NCBI GenBank assembly: GCA_012838235.1
Contig: DUPQ01000009.1
Location: 29,681-93,680, forward strand
Origin: Clostridiaceae bacterium
GTDB lineage: Bacteria > Bacillota > Clostridia > DUPQ01
Reading direction: 5' to 3'
Length of the DNA stretch: 64,000 nt
Of this stretch, positions 54,612 to 63,285 are shown piece by piece (the first letter of the stretch is position 1; the number at the start of each line of letters is the position of its first letter). Under the pieces are notes generated by a model that did no database searches, had not been told where the DNA came from, and worked only from the letters and a program-made list of their open reading frames with translations. The translations under genes and the position numbers were made by a program.

Positions 54612-55726
54612 GCCGTAAGTCGCTCCTTTTTTATGGGTTGTCTGGAGATATTAATTAAAATTCCTATCTCTATCAAAAACGTTACCAGACTGGTACCGCC
54701 TGCGCTGAAAAACGGTAACGGTATTCCCGTATTGGGTACCAGACCGGTCACAACGGCTATATTCAAAGCCGCCTGTACAAATATCAATGCGGTAATTCCG
54801 GTGGCAAGCAGTGTTCCGAATAAATCTTCGCAAAAGATTGCAATTCTGATACCTCTCCAGAGCAGCATACAGAATAAGGCTATTACGAGAAAAACACCTG
54901 CATATCCCAATTCTTCCGCCAGAATGGAAAAAATGAAGTCATTCTGCGGTTCCGGAATATAAAGGAATTTCTGTGTACTCTTTCCCAGCCCCACTCCGAA
55001 CAGACCGCCCGATGCAATGGCATACAGTGACTGGATAACCTGATAACCGCTGTCGGTAGGATATGCGAAAGGATCCAGCCAGGTCATTATTCTGTCTTTC
55101 ATATAGTTGACGGTAAAGGCACCGATAATTGCAAGAGCAACAACCGGAGCAACAGTCAGTATCAGATATTTGAGCTTTGTTCCTCCGGCATAAATCATAA
55201 TGAAACCTATTAAAATGACGATAATAGCGGCACTTAAGTGCGGTTGCAGGAAAATAATGACGGCGGATGCCAAAGTTATTGCCAGTGTTGTAAAATATCC
55301 GGCTAAAGGTTTCTCTTTTTCCTTAAAGTCCACAATAATTTTTGACAGGAATATTATAAAAGCCAGTTTATACAGTTCCGAAGGTTGGAATTCAAACCCC
55401 GCAATGCTTATCCACCTTCTTGCATCGTTGTGTTCCACGCCTATTCCCGGTACAAAAGTCAGCAGCAAAAGCACCAATCCGCCCGCGATAATAACCCAGG
55501 AGAATTTCTTATACAATTTGTAGTTTATAAAAGAAACACCCATCATTGCCACTATACCTATCAATGCGGCAATCATCTGGTCTTTAATGAAAAAGTATAT
55601 GTCACCGAATTGACTCTTTGCATACGGTGCGGAAGCGCTGAAAATCATAAGAAGGCCCAGAGCCGTCAGTGCCAGAGGAAATAGCAATATCAGAAAGTCC
55701 GCTTTTTTCTTTTCACCGTTTTTCAA
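54608..55726 (-). CDS. ftsW: FtsW/RodA/SpoVE-family peptidoglycan polymerase
   Basis: 372 aa from a TTG start (reading MKNGEKKKADFLILLFPLALT). The track start at 55756 lies inside mraY with no ribosome site, while AGGAG sits seven bases before the TTG at 55726. Ten membrane segments, the SEDS motifs DARRWISIAGFEFQPSELYKLAFIIFLSKI, YAGGTKLKYL and GLVPNTGIPLPFFSAGGTSLVTFLIEIGI. It polymerises lipid II at the septum with the partner penicillin-binding protein encoded upstream. It follows mraY by ten bases, where murD usually lies. A sporulation role (SpoVE) cannot be excluded by sequence. Confidence 0.92.
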   Translation of the reverse strand: MKNGEKKKADFLILLFPLALTALGLLMIFSASAPYAKSQFGDIYFFIKDQMIAALIGIVAMMGVSFINYKLYKKFSWVIIAGGLVLLLLTFVPGIGVEHNDARRWISIAGFEFQPSELYKLAFIIFLSKIIVDFKEKEKPLAGYFTTLAITLASAVIIFLQPHLSAAIIVILIGFIMIYAGGTKLKYLILTVAPVVALAIIGAFTVNYMKDRIMTWLDPFAYPTDSGYQVIQSLYAIASGGLFGVGLGKSTQKFLYIPEPQNDFIFSILAEELGYAGVFLVIALFCMLLWRGIRIAIFCEDLFGTLLATGITALIFVQAALNIAVVTGLVPNTGIPLPFFSAGGTSLVTFLIEIGILINISRQPIKKERLTA

Positions 55727-55736
55727 ATTACCGCTC

Positions 55737-56690
55737 CTATATTGCCAAAAATGCAATTATACCGCCTGCAAGTGTTACCGCACTGAACACTATTACTATT
55801 TTATTCTCACTCCAATGCTTCAACTCGAAATGGTGATGAATGGGAGCCATAAGAAATATTCTTTTTTTTGTCCGTTTATAATGCATCACCTGAATAACCG
55901 AAGATAAAATTTCTATTACGTATATGCAACCTATAAACAATACTATCCACGGTATTCTCAGATTTACGGAAATTGCCGTTACCGCTGCCCCCAAAGCCAG
56001 AGAGCCGGTATCTCCCATCAACAGTTTCGCAGGATAAATATTGAATATAAGGTAACCGACCATAGCCCCTACTATAATCAGCGACATGTATGTCATATCG
56101 GTATCGTCAAACACAATTTTTGACGCAATCGCAAAGAAAACGAATACAACTGCGGTAACCGATCCGCAAAGTCCGTCCACCCCGTCGGTAAAATTAACCG
56201 CATTTATGACTGCATTGTAGAAAAGTACTATAAAAATCACATAAATCCATCCCGGTAGAACAAAAGTCTTCCCGGCATTTGTAAAGGGAATGATTATCTC
56301 CGAACCTATCTTGGAAAAATATACTATATATATGCCGTAAGCTGCGGATATCAGTATAAAGAGCAGTGTTTTGTATAAAGGTTTCAGACCGTCTTTATTT
56401 TTTCTCTTTATCTTCAGAAAATCATCCAGAAAACCCACCAGAGCGGACAGTAATATCAGACCGCATGTGACTAATACAACCGGATTGTTCCATCCGAGAA
56501 ACAACATACACCCTATTATGGGAAATATAAATATTATTCCGCCCATAGTAGGCGTGCCGGCTTTTTTAAGGTGATCTTTAGGTCCGTCATCTCTGACTAC
56601 CTGCCCTATTTTAAGCCGCTTTAAAACAGGTAGCAGCACTATTCCCAATATAACCGTTAATATGAAAGATGCGCTTATTGCAATTATCAT
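55737..56690 (-). CDS. mraY: Phospho-MurNAc-pentapeptide transferase MraY
   Basis: 317 aa membrane enzyme that joins UDP-MurNAc-pentapeptide to undecaprenyl phosphate, producing lipid I. Motifs: GPKDHLKKAGTPTMGGIIFIFPI, the catalytic Asp pair GFLDDFLKIKRKNKDGL, NAVNFTDGVDGLCGSVTAV, IYPAKLLMGDTGSLALGAAV and the MAPIHHHFELKHWSE tail. About ten membrane segments. Complete. Starts ATGA-overlapping murF. Confidence 0.97.
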   Translation of the reverse strand: MIIAISASFILTVILGIVLLPVLKRLKIGQVVRDDGPKDHLKKAGTPTMGGIIFIFPIIGCMLFLGWNNPVVLVTCGLILLSALVGFLDDFLKIKRKNKDGLKPLYKTLLFILISAAYGIYIVYFSKIGSEIIIPFTNAGKTFVLPGWIYVIFIVLFYNAVINAVNFTDGVDGLCGSVTAVVFVFFAIASKIVFDDTDMTYMSLIIVGAMVGYLIFNIYPAKLLMGDTGSLALGAAVTAISVNLRIPWIVLFIGCIYVIEILSSVIQVMHYKRTKKRIFLMAPIHHHFELKHWSENKIVIVFSAVTLAGGIIAFLAI

Positions 56691-58042
56691 ACAAAATCTC
56701 CTTCAAAAACTTCCAATATCTTCTCCATCGACGATCCTCTCGAACCTTTAACCAAAATAGTATCGCCCTTACATATTATATCCATAATGTGCTTTTTTGC
56801 CTGCGGAATATCGGGAAATACATGAATACTCTTTTCTTCCATTCCGAAATCCGTTGCACCTTTTTTGTAGCAGTCCGCATTTTTACCTACCGCAATCAGT
56901 ACATCTATTTTGTTGTACGCAAGATATTCTCCTGTTCTTTCATGCATCATTTCTTCAAAATCACCCAGTTCCAGCATATCTCCCAGCACGGCAACCTTTC
57001 TGCCTCTATAGTTCTTCAGTATGTCTATTGCCATCCTCATGGAGTCATAATTGGCATTATACGCATCATTGATAACAGTGTATCCGTCAATCTCGCTTAT
57101 CTGTGTCCGCATTACCTGATTAGTACATGCTCCTATGGCTTGTGCCGCCTTTTTTCTGTCAGCCTTCAGAATATCCGCCACCGCAAAAGCCAATAATGCG
57201 TTAACGATATTGTGAATACCCGGTATGGATAATTTAATTTTTGTATCCGTTACCGAAAATGTATATGTATTATCTGCGTTCTTGACAATATTCCTCGCCC
57301 TGTAATCCAGGTCGTCGGCAAGTATTCCCACCCGTATCACCTTATACTTATGATTGTTTTTAACCCTCCGCAGCATATCATCATCCGCATTTACTATAAG
57401 GTAACCGTTATCCATATACTCCAGTACTTCGGTTTTGGCCTTAAAGATATTCTCCCTGCTTCCCAGATTACCTATATGGCTGGTACCTATATTGGTTATT
57501 ACCGCTATATCCGGCAATACTACGGAGGACAGTTGCCTTATCTCACCCGCATTATTCATTCCCATCTCGATAACGGCAGCCTTTGAATCTTCCCCTACGG
57601 AAAATACCGTTAACGGAACACCGGTCTGATTGTTAAGATTGCCCTTTGTATAATCGGTTTTGAAAGAGGCGGCCAAAGCCGCTCCGGTATAATCCTTGGT
57701 TGTGGTTTTACCGTTACTGCCCGTAACTGCGATAAAGGGTATATCCAAAGACCGCCTGTAGAATCTTGCCAGATCCTGTAATGCCGTAACCGTATCTTCA
57801 ACATAGATTATGTTATCTCCGGCATATTTATCTTTCCTTGAACAGACGGCTGCAGCCGCTTTTTTTTCCAAAGCTTTATTGACAAAATTATGACCGTCAA
57901 AATTCTCGCCCTTTATGGCGAAGAATATTTCTCCGGGCTGTATGGTTCTCGAGTCTATGGAAACACCGGTAACAACGGTCTTTTTGTCGGTTTTCAACCC
58001 GGTTGCAAACAAATCATATATTCTTCCTAACTCTATTCTCAT
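56687..58042 (-). CDS. murF: UDP-MurNAc-tripeptide--D-Ala-D-Ala ligase MurF
   Basis: 451 aa Mur ligase. N-terminus VVTGVSIDSRTIQPGEIFFAIKGENFDGHNFVNKAL, ATP-binding FIAVTGSNGKTTTKDYTGAAL, then NQTGVPLTVFSVGEDSKAAVIEMGMNNAGEIRQL, GTSHIGNLGSRENI, NDAYNANYDSMRMAIDIL and VAVLGDMLELGDFEEMMHE. It adds D-Ala-D-Ala to the stem peptide in the cytoplasm. All motifs are intact. Coupled to murE by ATGA overlap. Confidence 0.96.
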   Translation of the reverse strand: MRIELGRIYDLFATGLKTDKKTVVTGVSIDSRTIQPGEIFFAIKGENFDGHNFVNKALEKKAAAAVCSRKDKYAGDNIIYVEDTVTALQDLARFYRRSLDIPFIAVTGSNGKTTTKDYTGAALAASFKTDYTKGNLNNQTGVPLTVFSVGEDSKAAVIEMGMNNAGEIRQLSSVVLPDIAVITNIGTSHIGNLGSRENIFKAKTEVLEYMDNGYLIVNADDDMLRRVKNNHKYKVIRVGILADDLDYRARNIVKNADNTYTFSVTDTKIKLSIPGIHNIVNALLAFAVADILKADRKKAAQAIGACTNQVMRTQISEIDGYTVINDAYNANYDSMRMAIDILKNYRGRKVAVLGDMLELGDFEEMMHERTGEYLAYNKIDVLIAVGKNADCYKKGATDFGMEEKSIHVFPDIPQAKKHIMDIICKGDTILVKGSRGSSMEKILEVFEGDFV

Positions 58043-59532
58043 ATATCCCCTTTCAGTACCTTTTGTATTATTTCTCTTTCGTCATAATGTGTTTTTTTAC
58101 CCATAATATCCATATAAGTCTCATGCCCTTTACCGGCAAGTATTATGAGGTCGTCCTTTTTTGCGTTACGAAGCGCATAAGAAATAGCCTCCGTCCTGTC
58201 GGTTATACATATATATTCGCCGTCGGTCTCTTTAATACCTTCTTCAATCATGGATATTATATCATCCGGCTTCTCGGTTCTGGAATTATCCGATGTTATT
58301 ATGGAAAAGTCGGCATTTTTCCCCGCTATCTTTCCCATCATGGGTCTCATGGACTTATCTCTGTCACCGCCGCAACCGAACAGACATATTATCCGTCCCG
58401 ATGTCCTGGTTTCCCGCACCGCAATGAGCAGTTTCTCCAGACTGTCCGGAGTGTGAGCATAATCTATCATTACGGTAAAATCTTTACCTGTATCGACTTT
58501 TTCGCATCGTCCTTTTACTACAACATCGGAGAGCCCTTGTTTTATATATTTTACATCAATATCGTTGAGAAGACATGCGGTAACGGCAAACAGGCTGTTA
58601 TATATATTAAATCTTCCCGGCATATCCAAGCCTATTTCCAACTCCATACCTAAACCTCGGTAAATAAAACTGCTGCCGTCATTCCGGTACAGTATATTAT
58701 CCGCAGTTATATCCGCAGTTTCCTCGATGCCTATAGTATATATCCTCTGCCTATCCTTGTTATAACCTTCACTGCTTTTGTACTCTTCGGTAGCCTTTCT
58801 GACATGCAAATCGTCGTAATTTACAATCATTACGTCACTTGCCGAAAATATCCGTTTCTTGGAGTTATAGTAGTCGGAAAAATCCGGATGTTCCCTGTCG
58901 GTAATATGTGCCTGAGTAAGATTGGTATACATGCCTATCTTATACCGTAATCCGTATACCCTGTTTTGTTTCAACGCTATGGAGGAAACTTCCATTACAC
59001 AATTGTTAACACTTTCTTCATTTAACTTACTGAAAATATCATTTAATTCATATGCCGAAGGCGTTGTCTGCGATATGGCTGTTTCCTTGTCTTTATAGAC
59101 CGCTCCCACGGTCCCTATAACCGCACATGCCATCCTTGCTTTGTCAAATATGTTCTTAATCATATAGGAAATGGTGGATTTGCCTTTGGTTCCGGTTATT
59201 CCGATAAGATTGAGAGCATTTGCGGGATAATTGAAGTAATATGCAGAAGCTTTTGCTAAAAATATTCTGGCATCATCAGTCGCAATAACCGATACATCGG
59301 GATACTTATCCGCATAATATTCAAAATCTTTGGTTACAACTATGGCAACCGCACCGTTCGAAACGGCATTACCTATATATTTATGCCCGTCATCGTCTAC
59401 ACCGTCTATGGCTATAAACAGATGACCTGGCTTTGTTTTTCTGGAATCAAAGGATATGTCGGTAATATCCGTATTTTTTGAGCCTGAAATCCTTATACAA
59501 CCCGTTACTTTCAATAAATCTTTCAGCAGCAT
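58039..59532 (-). CDS. murE: UDP-MurNAc-L-Ala-D-Glu--amino acid ligase MurE
   Basis: About 497 aa from MLLKDLLKVTGCIRISG; GAGGT lies right before this ATG, better than the track's ATG five codons earlier. ATP site NLIGITGTKGKSTISYMIKNIF (the family GTNGKTT with Lys-Gly variation), TTPSAYELNDIF, NCVMEVSSIALKQNRV and IDYAHTPDSLEKLLIAV. The substrate loop reads GGDRDKSMRPMMGKI then TSDNSRTEKPDDII; the DNxR motif (DNSR) points to diaminopimelate-type ligases, the expected amino acid in Clostridia. Cytoplasmic, third step of stem peptide building. Confidence 0.93.
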   Translation of the reverse strand: MLLKDLLKVTGCIRISGSKNTDITDISFDSRKTKPGHLFIAIDGVDDDGHKYIGNAVSNGAVAIVVTKDFEYYADKYPDVSVIATDDARIFLAKASAYYFNYPANALNLIGITGTKGKSTISYMIKNIFDKARMACAVIGTVGAVYKDKETAISQTTPSAYELNDIFSKLNEESVNNCVMEVSSIALKQNRVYGLRYKIGMYTNLTQAHITDREHPDFSDYYNSKKRIFSASDVMIVNYDDLHVRKATEEYKSSEGYNKDRQRIYTIGIEETADITADNILYRNDGSSFIYRGLGMELEIGLDMPGRFNIYNSLFAVTACLLNDIDVKYIKQGLSDVVVKGRCEKVDTGKDFTVMIDYAHTPDSLEKLLIAVRETRTSGRIICLFGCGGDRDKSMRPMMGKIAGKNADFSIITSDNSRTEKPDDIISMIEEGIKETDGEYICITDRTEAISYALRNAKKDDLIILAGKGHETYMDIMGKKTHYDEREIIQKVLKGDI

Positions 59533-59553
59533 TGTTACCTCAATCATCCTTTC

Positions 59554-61767
59554 TTAATCCGGGTAATCGGTAAACCGGAAAGTTATATTCACAATAGTGC
59601 CCTTTTCCACATATGTTCCGGCAGGATACTGAACGCTTATACACTCTCCGTCTCCGTCGGAATTGATGTTCAATCCCAAATCCTTCAATGCTTTAACAAC
59701 ATACGATTTATCCTTACCTACCAGATACGGCATCTTGACCGTCATCTTGTTATCGGGAACGTAGGTATATAATATTATAACCCCGTCTTTGGCTATAACG
59801 GTACCGCTTTCGGGAAATTGATACATAATAGTGACATCTTCACCTGCCGTACTGCCTTCAATCTCATAATTCAAGCCGTAACTCTTTATTTTCTTAGCGG
59901 CTTTTTCCACATTATACCCGTTTAAATTGGGAACGTATACCGGAGTTTTCTCCTTACCCGCCGTTCCTTGCTTTTCTACGGACAATTCTTCCAATGCCTG
60001 CTCGAAGATAAGTTTTGCATAGGGAGCGGCAACCTGACTGCCGTAGTAGGAATCACCCTGTGGGTTGAATACAATAAGCAGCACCGTTATAACGGGATTA
60101 TCCGCAGGAGCAAATCCGATAAAAGAAGACACATATACGCCCTCTACCGTCGTCTCACTGGTTCCCGTCTTACCGGCTATCCTGTAACCGTCAACATAAG
60201 CATTCTTTCCTCCGCCCTCCGATACCACTCCTTGCAGAATCTTTCTCATTTCATCGGATGTTTCTTCGGATATGACCTGTCGCACTACCTGTGGCTCAAA
60301 GTCGTAAATTATATTCCCCTGCTTGTCCGCTATAGCATCGGTAAGACCGGGTTTAATAAGATAACCGCCGTTTGCAATCGCGTTATATGCCGCTACCATC
60401 TGTATGGGTGTTATCTGAAATCGCTGACCGAAGGAAGCAACCGACATATCCAGTTTTGTGGGCTCGCTGTGAAATATGCTCTGCCCTTCTCCCATAAGCT
60501 CTATTCCCGAAGGATCTCTGAATCCGAATGATTCTATATACTCATAAAACCTCTTTATACCTATAAGGTGAGATACTTTTACAAAAACCGGATTGCAGGA
60601 ATTGTATACGGCTTGTAAGAATGTTTCTTTGCCGTGAGGATATTGCTTTGCCCAACAGTGAATTGTGGCTCCGTAAACCGTAACGGGAAAATCATCCACC
60701 ATCGTATCCTGTTGAACTATATCCTCTTCCAGTGCCATTGCAGTAGTTACGGACTTGAATGTGGAACCGGGCTCATATGTGTCCATGATAGCCTTATTGC
60801 GCCATACGGTGCTGTACAACAGGTCTACATCACTTTTCCTCAAACCGGTCCATCCGTCTATCGTGTAGCCTTCGGGCAGTGCTCTGGGGTTATTCAGATC
60901 CATTCCCGGTTCGGAGACCATAGCCAATATTTCCGATGTTTTACAGTCGGAAACTATACATACCGCACCGCCTTCGGCTTTATTGTCTTCTATAGCCTGT
61001 TTAACCACATTCTCGGCAATTTTCTGAATATCGGTATTTATGGTGGTTATTACATCATAACCGTCTACCGCTTCTATTCTGGATTCAAATGCAAAAGGAA
61101 GCTCGGTTCCGGCAACATCCAGTTCGGTAAGTATTTTACCGTCGGTTCCTCTAAGATAGTTGTCCAAAGATAACTCCAGACCGTATAATCCCTGATTGTC
61201 ATCACCGGTAAACCCGATGACATGAGCGGCAAGAGAACCGAACGGATAATATCTTTTACTGTCCTGATGTATGTATATTCCCGAAACCTTATGCTCTTTT
61301 ATAAAGGCTTTTAACAAATCGGACGTGCTACGCTCCACCTTGGACGCTATAAGCTGATAATGGTTGTCCATATTCAACTTATTCAGCACATTCTCATAAT
61401 CCAGTTCCAGAACCGAACTGAGTTGCTGTGCAACTTCCTCCACCGTTATATTCTTATTCTTACGTACTTCAATAGGGCTTACGGAAATTGTATCTACGCT
61501 TACGGATATTGCCAGCACATTACCCGAACTGTCATAAATAGTGCCTCTTTCGGCTTTTATGGTTCTGTCCCGGTTTTGCTGCTCGTATGCCTTGACCCGC
61601 AACTCATTGGCCCACACGAATTGTATATATCCCGTATAGCCCGCGATAATCATTGCTATTAAAATAAAGACCGCCATAAGTATCAACAGCCTTTTTCTTG
61701 TCAATGTATTGTTTGATGTATTTTCGATATTCTCAGGTTTCTTTTCTTTTTCTTTTTTTTTATCCAT
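59554..61767 (-). CDS. Class B penicillin-binding protein with PASTA domains (SpoVD/FtsI type)
   Basis: 737 aa. A lysine-rich cytoplasmic head, one membrane segment (RLLILMAVFILIAMIIAGYTGYIQFV), a dimerisation domain with KAERGTIYDSSGNVLA, then the transpeptidase domain: YEPGSTFKSVTTAMAL (active-site Ser, about 337), YNSCNPVFVKVS and AGKTGTSETTVEG (about 534). Two C-terminal PASTA domains begin VYVPNLNGYNVEKAAKKI and VKMPYLVGKDKSYVVKAL. It crosslinks septal peptidoglycan together with FtsW. PASTA domains plus position behind ftsL match SpoVD/PBP2B relatives; I cannot say which function it serves here. No other class B PBP is in the window. Confidence 0.92.
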   Translation of the reverse strand: MDKKKEKEKKPENIENTSNNTLTRKRLLILMAVFILIAMIIAGYTGYIQFVWANELRVKAYEQQNRDRTIKAERGTIYDSSGNVLAISVSVDTISVSPIEVRKNKNITVEEVAQQLSSVLELDYENVLNKLNMDNHYQLIASKVERSTSDLLKAFIKEHKVSGIYIHQDSKRYYPFGSLAAHVIGFTGDDNQGLYGLELSLDNYLRGTDGKILTELDVAGTELPFAFESRIEAVDGYDVITTINTDIQKIAENVVKQAIEDNKAEGGAVCIVSDCKTSEILAMVSEPGMDLNNPRALPEGYTIDGWTGLRKSDVDLLYSTVWRNKAIMDTYEPGSTFKSVTTAMALEEDIVQQDTMVDDFPVTVYGATIHCWAKQYPHGKETFLQAVYNSCNPVFVKVSHLIGIKRFYEYIESFGFRDPSGIELMGEGQSIFHSEPTKLDMSVASFGQRFQITPIQMVAAYNAIANGGYLIKPGLTDAIADKQGNIIYDFEPQVVRQVISEETSDEMRKILQGVVSEGGGKNAYVDGYRIAGKTGTSETTVEGVYVSSFIGFAPADNPVITVLLIVFNPQGDSYYGSQVAAPYAKLIFEQALEELSVEKQGTAGKEKTPVYVPNLNGYNVEKAAKKIKSYGLNYEIEGSTAGEDVTIMYQFPESGTVIAKDGVIILYTYVPDNKMTVKMPYLVGKDKSYVVKALKDLGLNINSDGDGECISVQYPAGTYVEKGTIVNITFRFTDYPD

Positions 61768-61779
61768 TCATTTACCGAT

Positions 61780-62208
61780 TCAATCCTTCTTCGAACCTAT
61801 GAAAATATCCGATATGTTTTCTGCAGTATGTTTTATCTTTTCCCAAACCGCACGTCCATAGGAATAGAAGTCTTCCTTTTCCGAAGACTGATATCGGTCC
61901 GACATATCGGGATGAATAAGTATCCGCTGATCGGCTCTCGGCTTATTCATGTCCAGTTTGGTTTCCGCAATATTCTTTATATCATCTATATTGTATTGTC
62001 TGTCGAGATCCGCATAGATAGCGGAATTGACTGCAGTCTTTTCACGTAATTGATTGTTTAATGACGTAATATCATAGTTCAGATTAATCATTTCGCCGTA
62101 TCGGTAAATGATTATAAACAGAGCAATAAATACCAGTACAAGCAGTACTACCGAATTAAATCTGTTAAATATTCTCTTTTCATCATTTCTCTCAATTTCC
62201 ATGTTCAT
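61780..62208 (-). CDS. ftsL: FtsL/DivIC-like septum formation protein
   Basis: About 142 aa from MNMEIERNDEKRIFNRF. The track start at 62244 runs in frame through a strong hairpin and has no ribosome site; a start at 62208 or 62202 is my choice, with weak support. Layout: short charged head, one membrane segment (SVVLLVLVFIALFIIIYRYG) and an extracellular leucine-zipper-like coiled coil (NYDITSLNNQLREKTAVNSAIYADLDRQYNIDDIKNIAETKLDM). That is the FtsL/DivIC type. It bridges FtsQ/DivIB to the PBP-FtsW pair in family models. Position between rsmH and pbp is the FtsL slot. Confidence 0.82.
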   Translation of the reverse strand: MNMEIERNDEKRIFNRFNSVVLLVLVFIALFIIIYRYGEMINLNYDITSLNNQLREKTAVNSAIYADLDRQYNIDDIKNIAETKLDMNKPRADQRILIHPDMSDRYQSSEKEDFYSYGRAVWEKIKHTAENISDIFIGSKKD

Positions 62209-62225
62209 CCAATAATTTCTCGGGT

Positions 62226-62272
62226 TAAAACCCGCCGGTTGCAAAAGGGGGAATTTTTACAACCGGCTTCCG
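62226..62272 (-). promoter_or_regulatory. Strong hairpin between rsmH and ftsL
   Basis: On the transcript, arms GCCGGTTGTAAAA and TTTTGCAACCGGC pair over 13 positions (one G-U) around an 8-base C-rich loop. A second small hairpin (CGGGTT-TT-AACCCG) follows directly, ending about 15 bases before the ftsL ATG. There is no T-run right after the first stem, so it is not a standard terminator; attenuation, mRNA processing or start-site masking are possibilities. Confidence 0.7.
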
Positions 62273-62336
62273 TCTTTAGTGTTTTTAAATTTCTTGAGTG
62301 CTTTTACGCTTCTTTAGCGTTTTATCTTTAGTGTGT
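62273..62336. repeat. Three TCTTTAGYGTKT repeats in the rsmH-ftsL gap
   Basis: Near-identical 12-mers at 62273, 62311 and 62325 (plus-strand reading: tctttagtgttt, tctttagcgttt, tctttagtgtgt). The middle copy also forms part of a small dyad ACGCT-TCTTT-AGCGT (62306-62320). The rsmH-ftsL gap is not otherwise coding. Confidence 0.55.
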
Positions 62337-62340
62337 ATCT

Positions 62341-63285
62341 TTAAGTTCTCTCTAAGACTCTTAGCTTGGAACTTCTGGATCTGTAGTTGCTTTCCGTCTC
62401 TTCCGTTTTCGGAACCATCGGTTTCTTTAATACCAGCTTATGTTGTGCTTTCTTATTGCAGACACATACCGGAAAGGACTTGGGGCATGTGCAGGGGTTA
62501 ACCAATTCATTGAAAGTATCTTTTACTATCCTGTCTTCCAACGAATGAAATGTGATAACCGCAAGCCTGCCGTTTTTCTTCAGTGCAAATGCAGCTTTGG
62601 GAAGCACTTCCTTCAGAACATTCAGTTCATCGTTAACTTCAATTCTGATGGCCTGAAATGTTTTTCTTGCAGGATGCTTACCGGCGAATCGCTCTTTCGG
62701 CGGATATGCTTGTTTAATGATATCCGTCAGCATTCCGGTAGTGGTTATCCTGTTTTCTTTTCTTTTGTGTACTATAGCTTCCGCTATTCTTCTTGAGTGC
62801 TTTTCTTCTCCGTATTCATAAAAAATACGGACAAGTTCATCTTTAGTGTAATCATTAACCACATACTCTGCGGTTTTTTCTTTTGTCTGATCCATTCTCA
62901 TATCCAACGGTCCGTCATTATGATAAGAGAATCCTCTTTCCCGGTTGTCCAGTTGATACGATGAAACTCCCAAATCAATCAGTATTCCATCGGCTCCTTC
63001 AGGACAATATTGCTCTATTACTTTGTCAATGTTCACGAAATTCTCCTGCAGTACTATGAATTTCGTTTTTCTTTTGTACTTTGCTAATTTATCTTTTGTA
63101 ACCTTACAGGCTTCGATGTCCTGATCACAAGCTATCAGTAATCCTTCATCGCCTAATCTTTCGTATATCCTTACCGAATGACCGCCACCTCCGGCCGTGC
63201 AATCAATGTAAGTTCCTCTTTTGTCAATATTCATATATTCAATACATTCATCGGCCATTACCGACTCATGTGAATATTCTTTCAT
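62341..63285 (-). CDS. rsmH: 16S rRNA (cytosine1402-N4)-methyltransferase RsmH
   Basis: 314 aa, full length. SAM-binding start YIDCTAGGGGHSVRIYERLGDEGLLIACDQD, then DGILIDLGVSSYQLDNRERGFSYHNDGPLDMRMDQTK, SRRIAEAIVHKRKENRITTTGML, FAGKHPARKTFQAIRIEVNDELNVL and RLAVITFHSLEDRIVKDTF. C-terminal KPMVPKTEETESNYRSRSSKLRVLERT is typical. It methylates C1402 in the ribosomal P-site. The start shares one base with the mraZ stop (TAATG). Confidence 0.97.
   Translation of the reverse strand: MKEYSHESVMADECIEYMNIDKRGTYIDCTAGGGGHSVRIYERLGDEGLLIACDQDIEACKVTKDKLAKYKRKTKFIVLQENFVNIDKVIEQYCPEGADGILIDLGVSSYQLDNRERGFSYHNDGPLDMRMDQTKEKTAEYVVNDYTKDELVRIFYEYGEEKHSRRIAEAIVHKRKENRITTTGMLTDIIKQAYPPKERFAGKHPARKTFQAIRIEVNDELNVLKEVLPKAAFALKKNGRLAVITFHSLEDRIVKDTFNELVNPCTCPKSFPVCVCNKKAQHKLVLKKPMVPKTEETESNYRSRSSKLRVLERT

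Noticed and set aside
59968-61173. Long plus-strand ORFs (187 and 179 aa) opposite the PASTA penicillin-binding protein gene
   Set aside because: Antisense shadows rich in Cys, Tyr and His, as expected from reversed AT-rich coding DNA.
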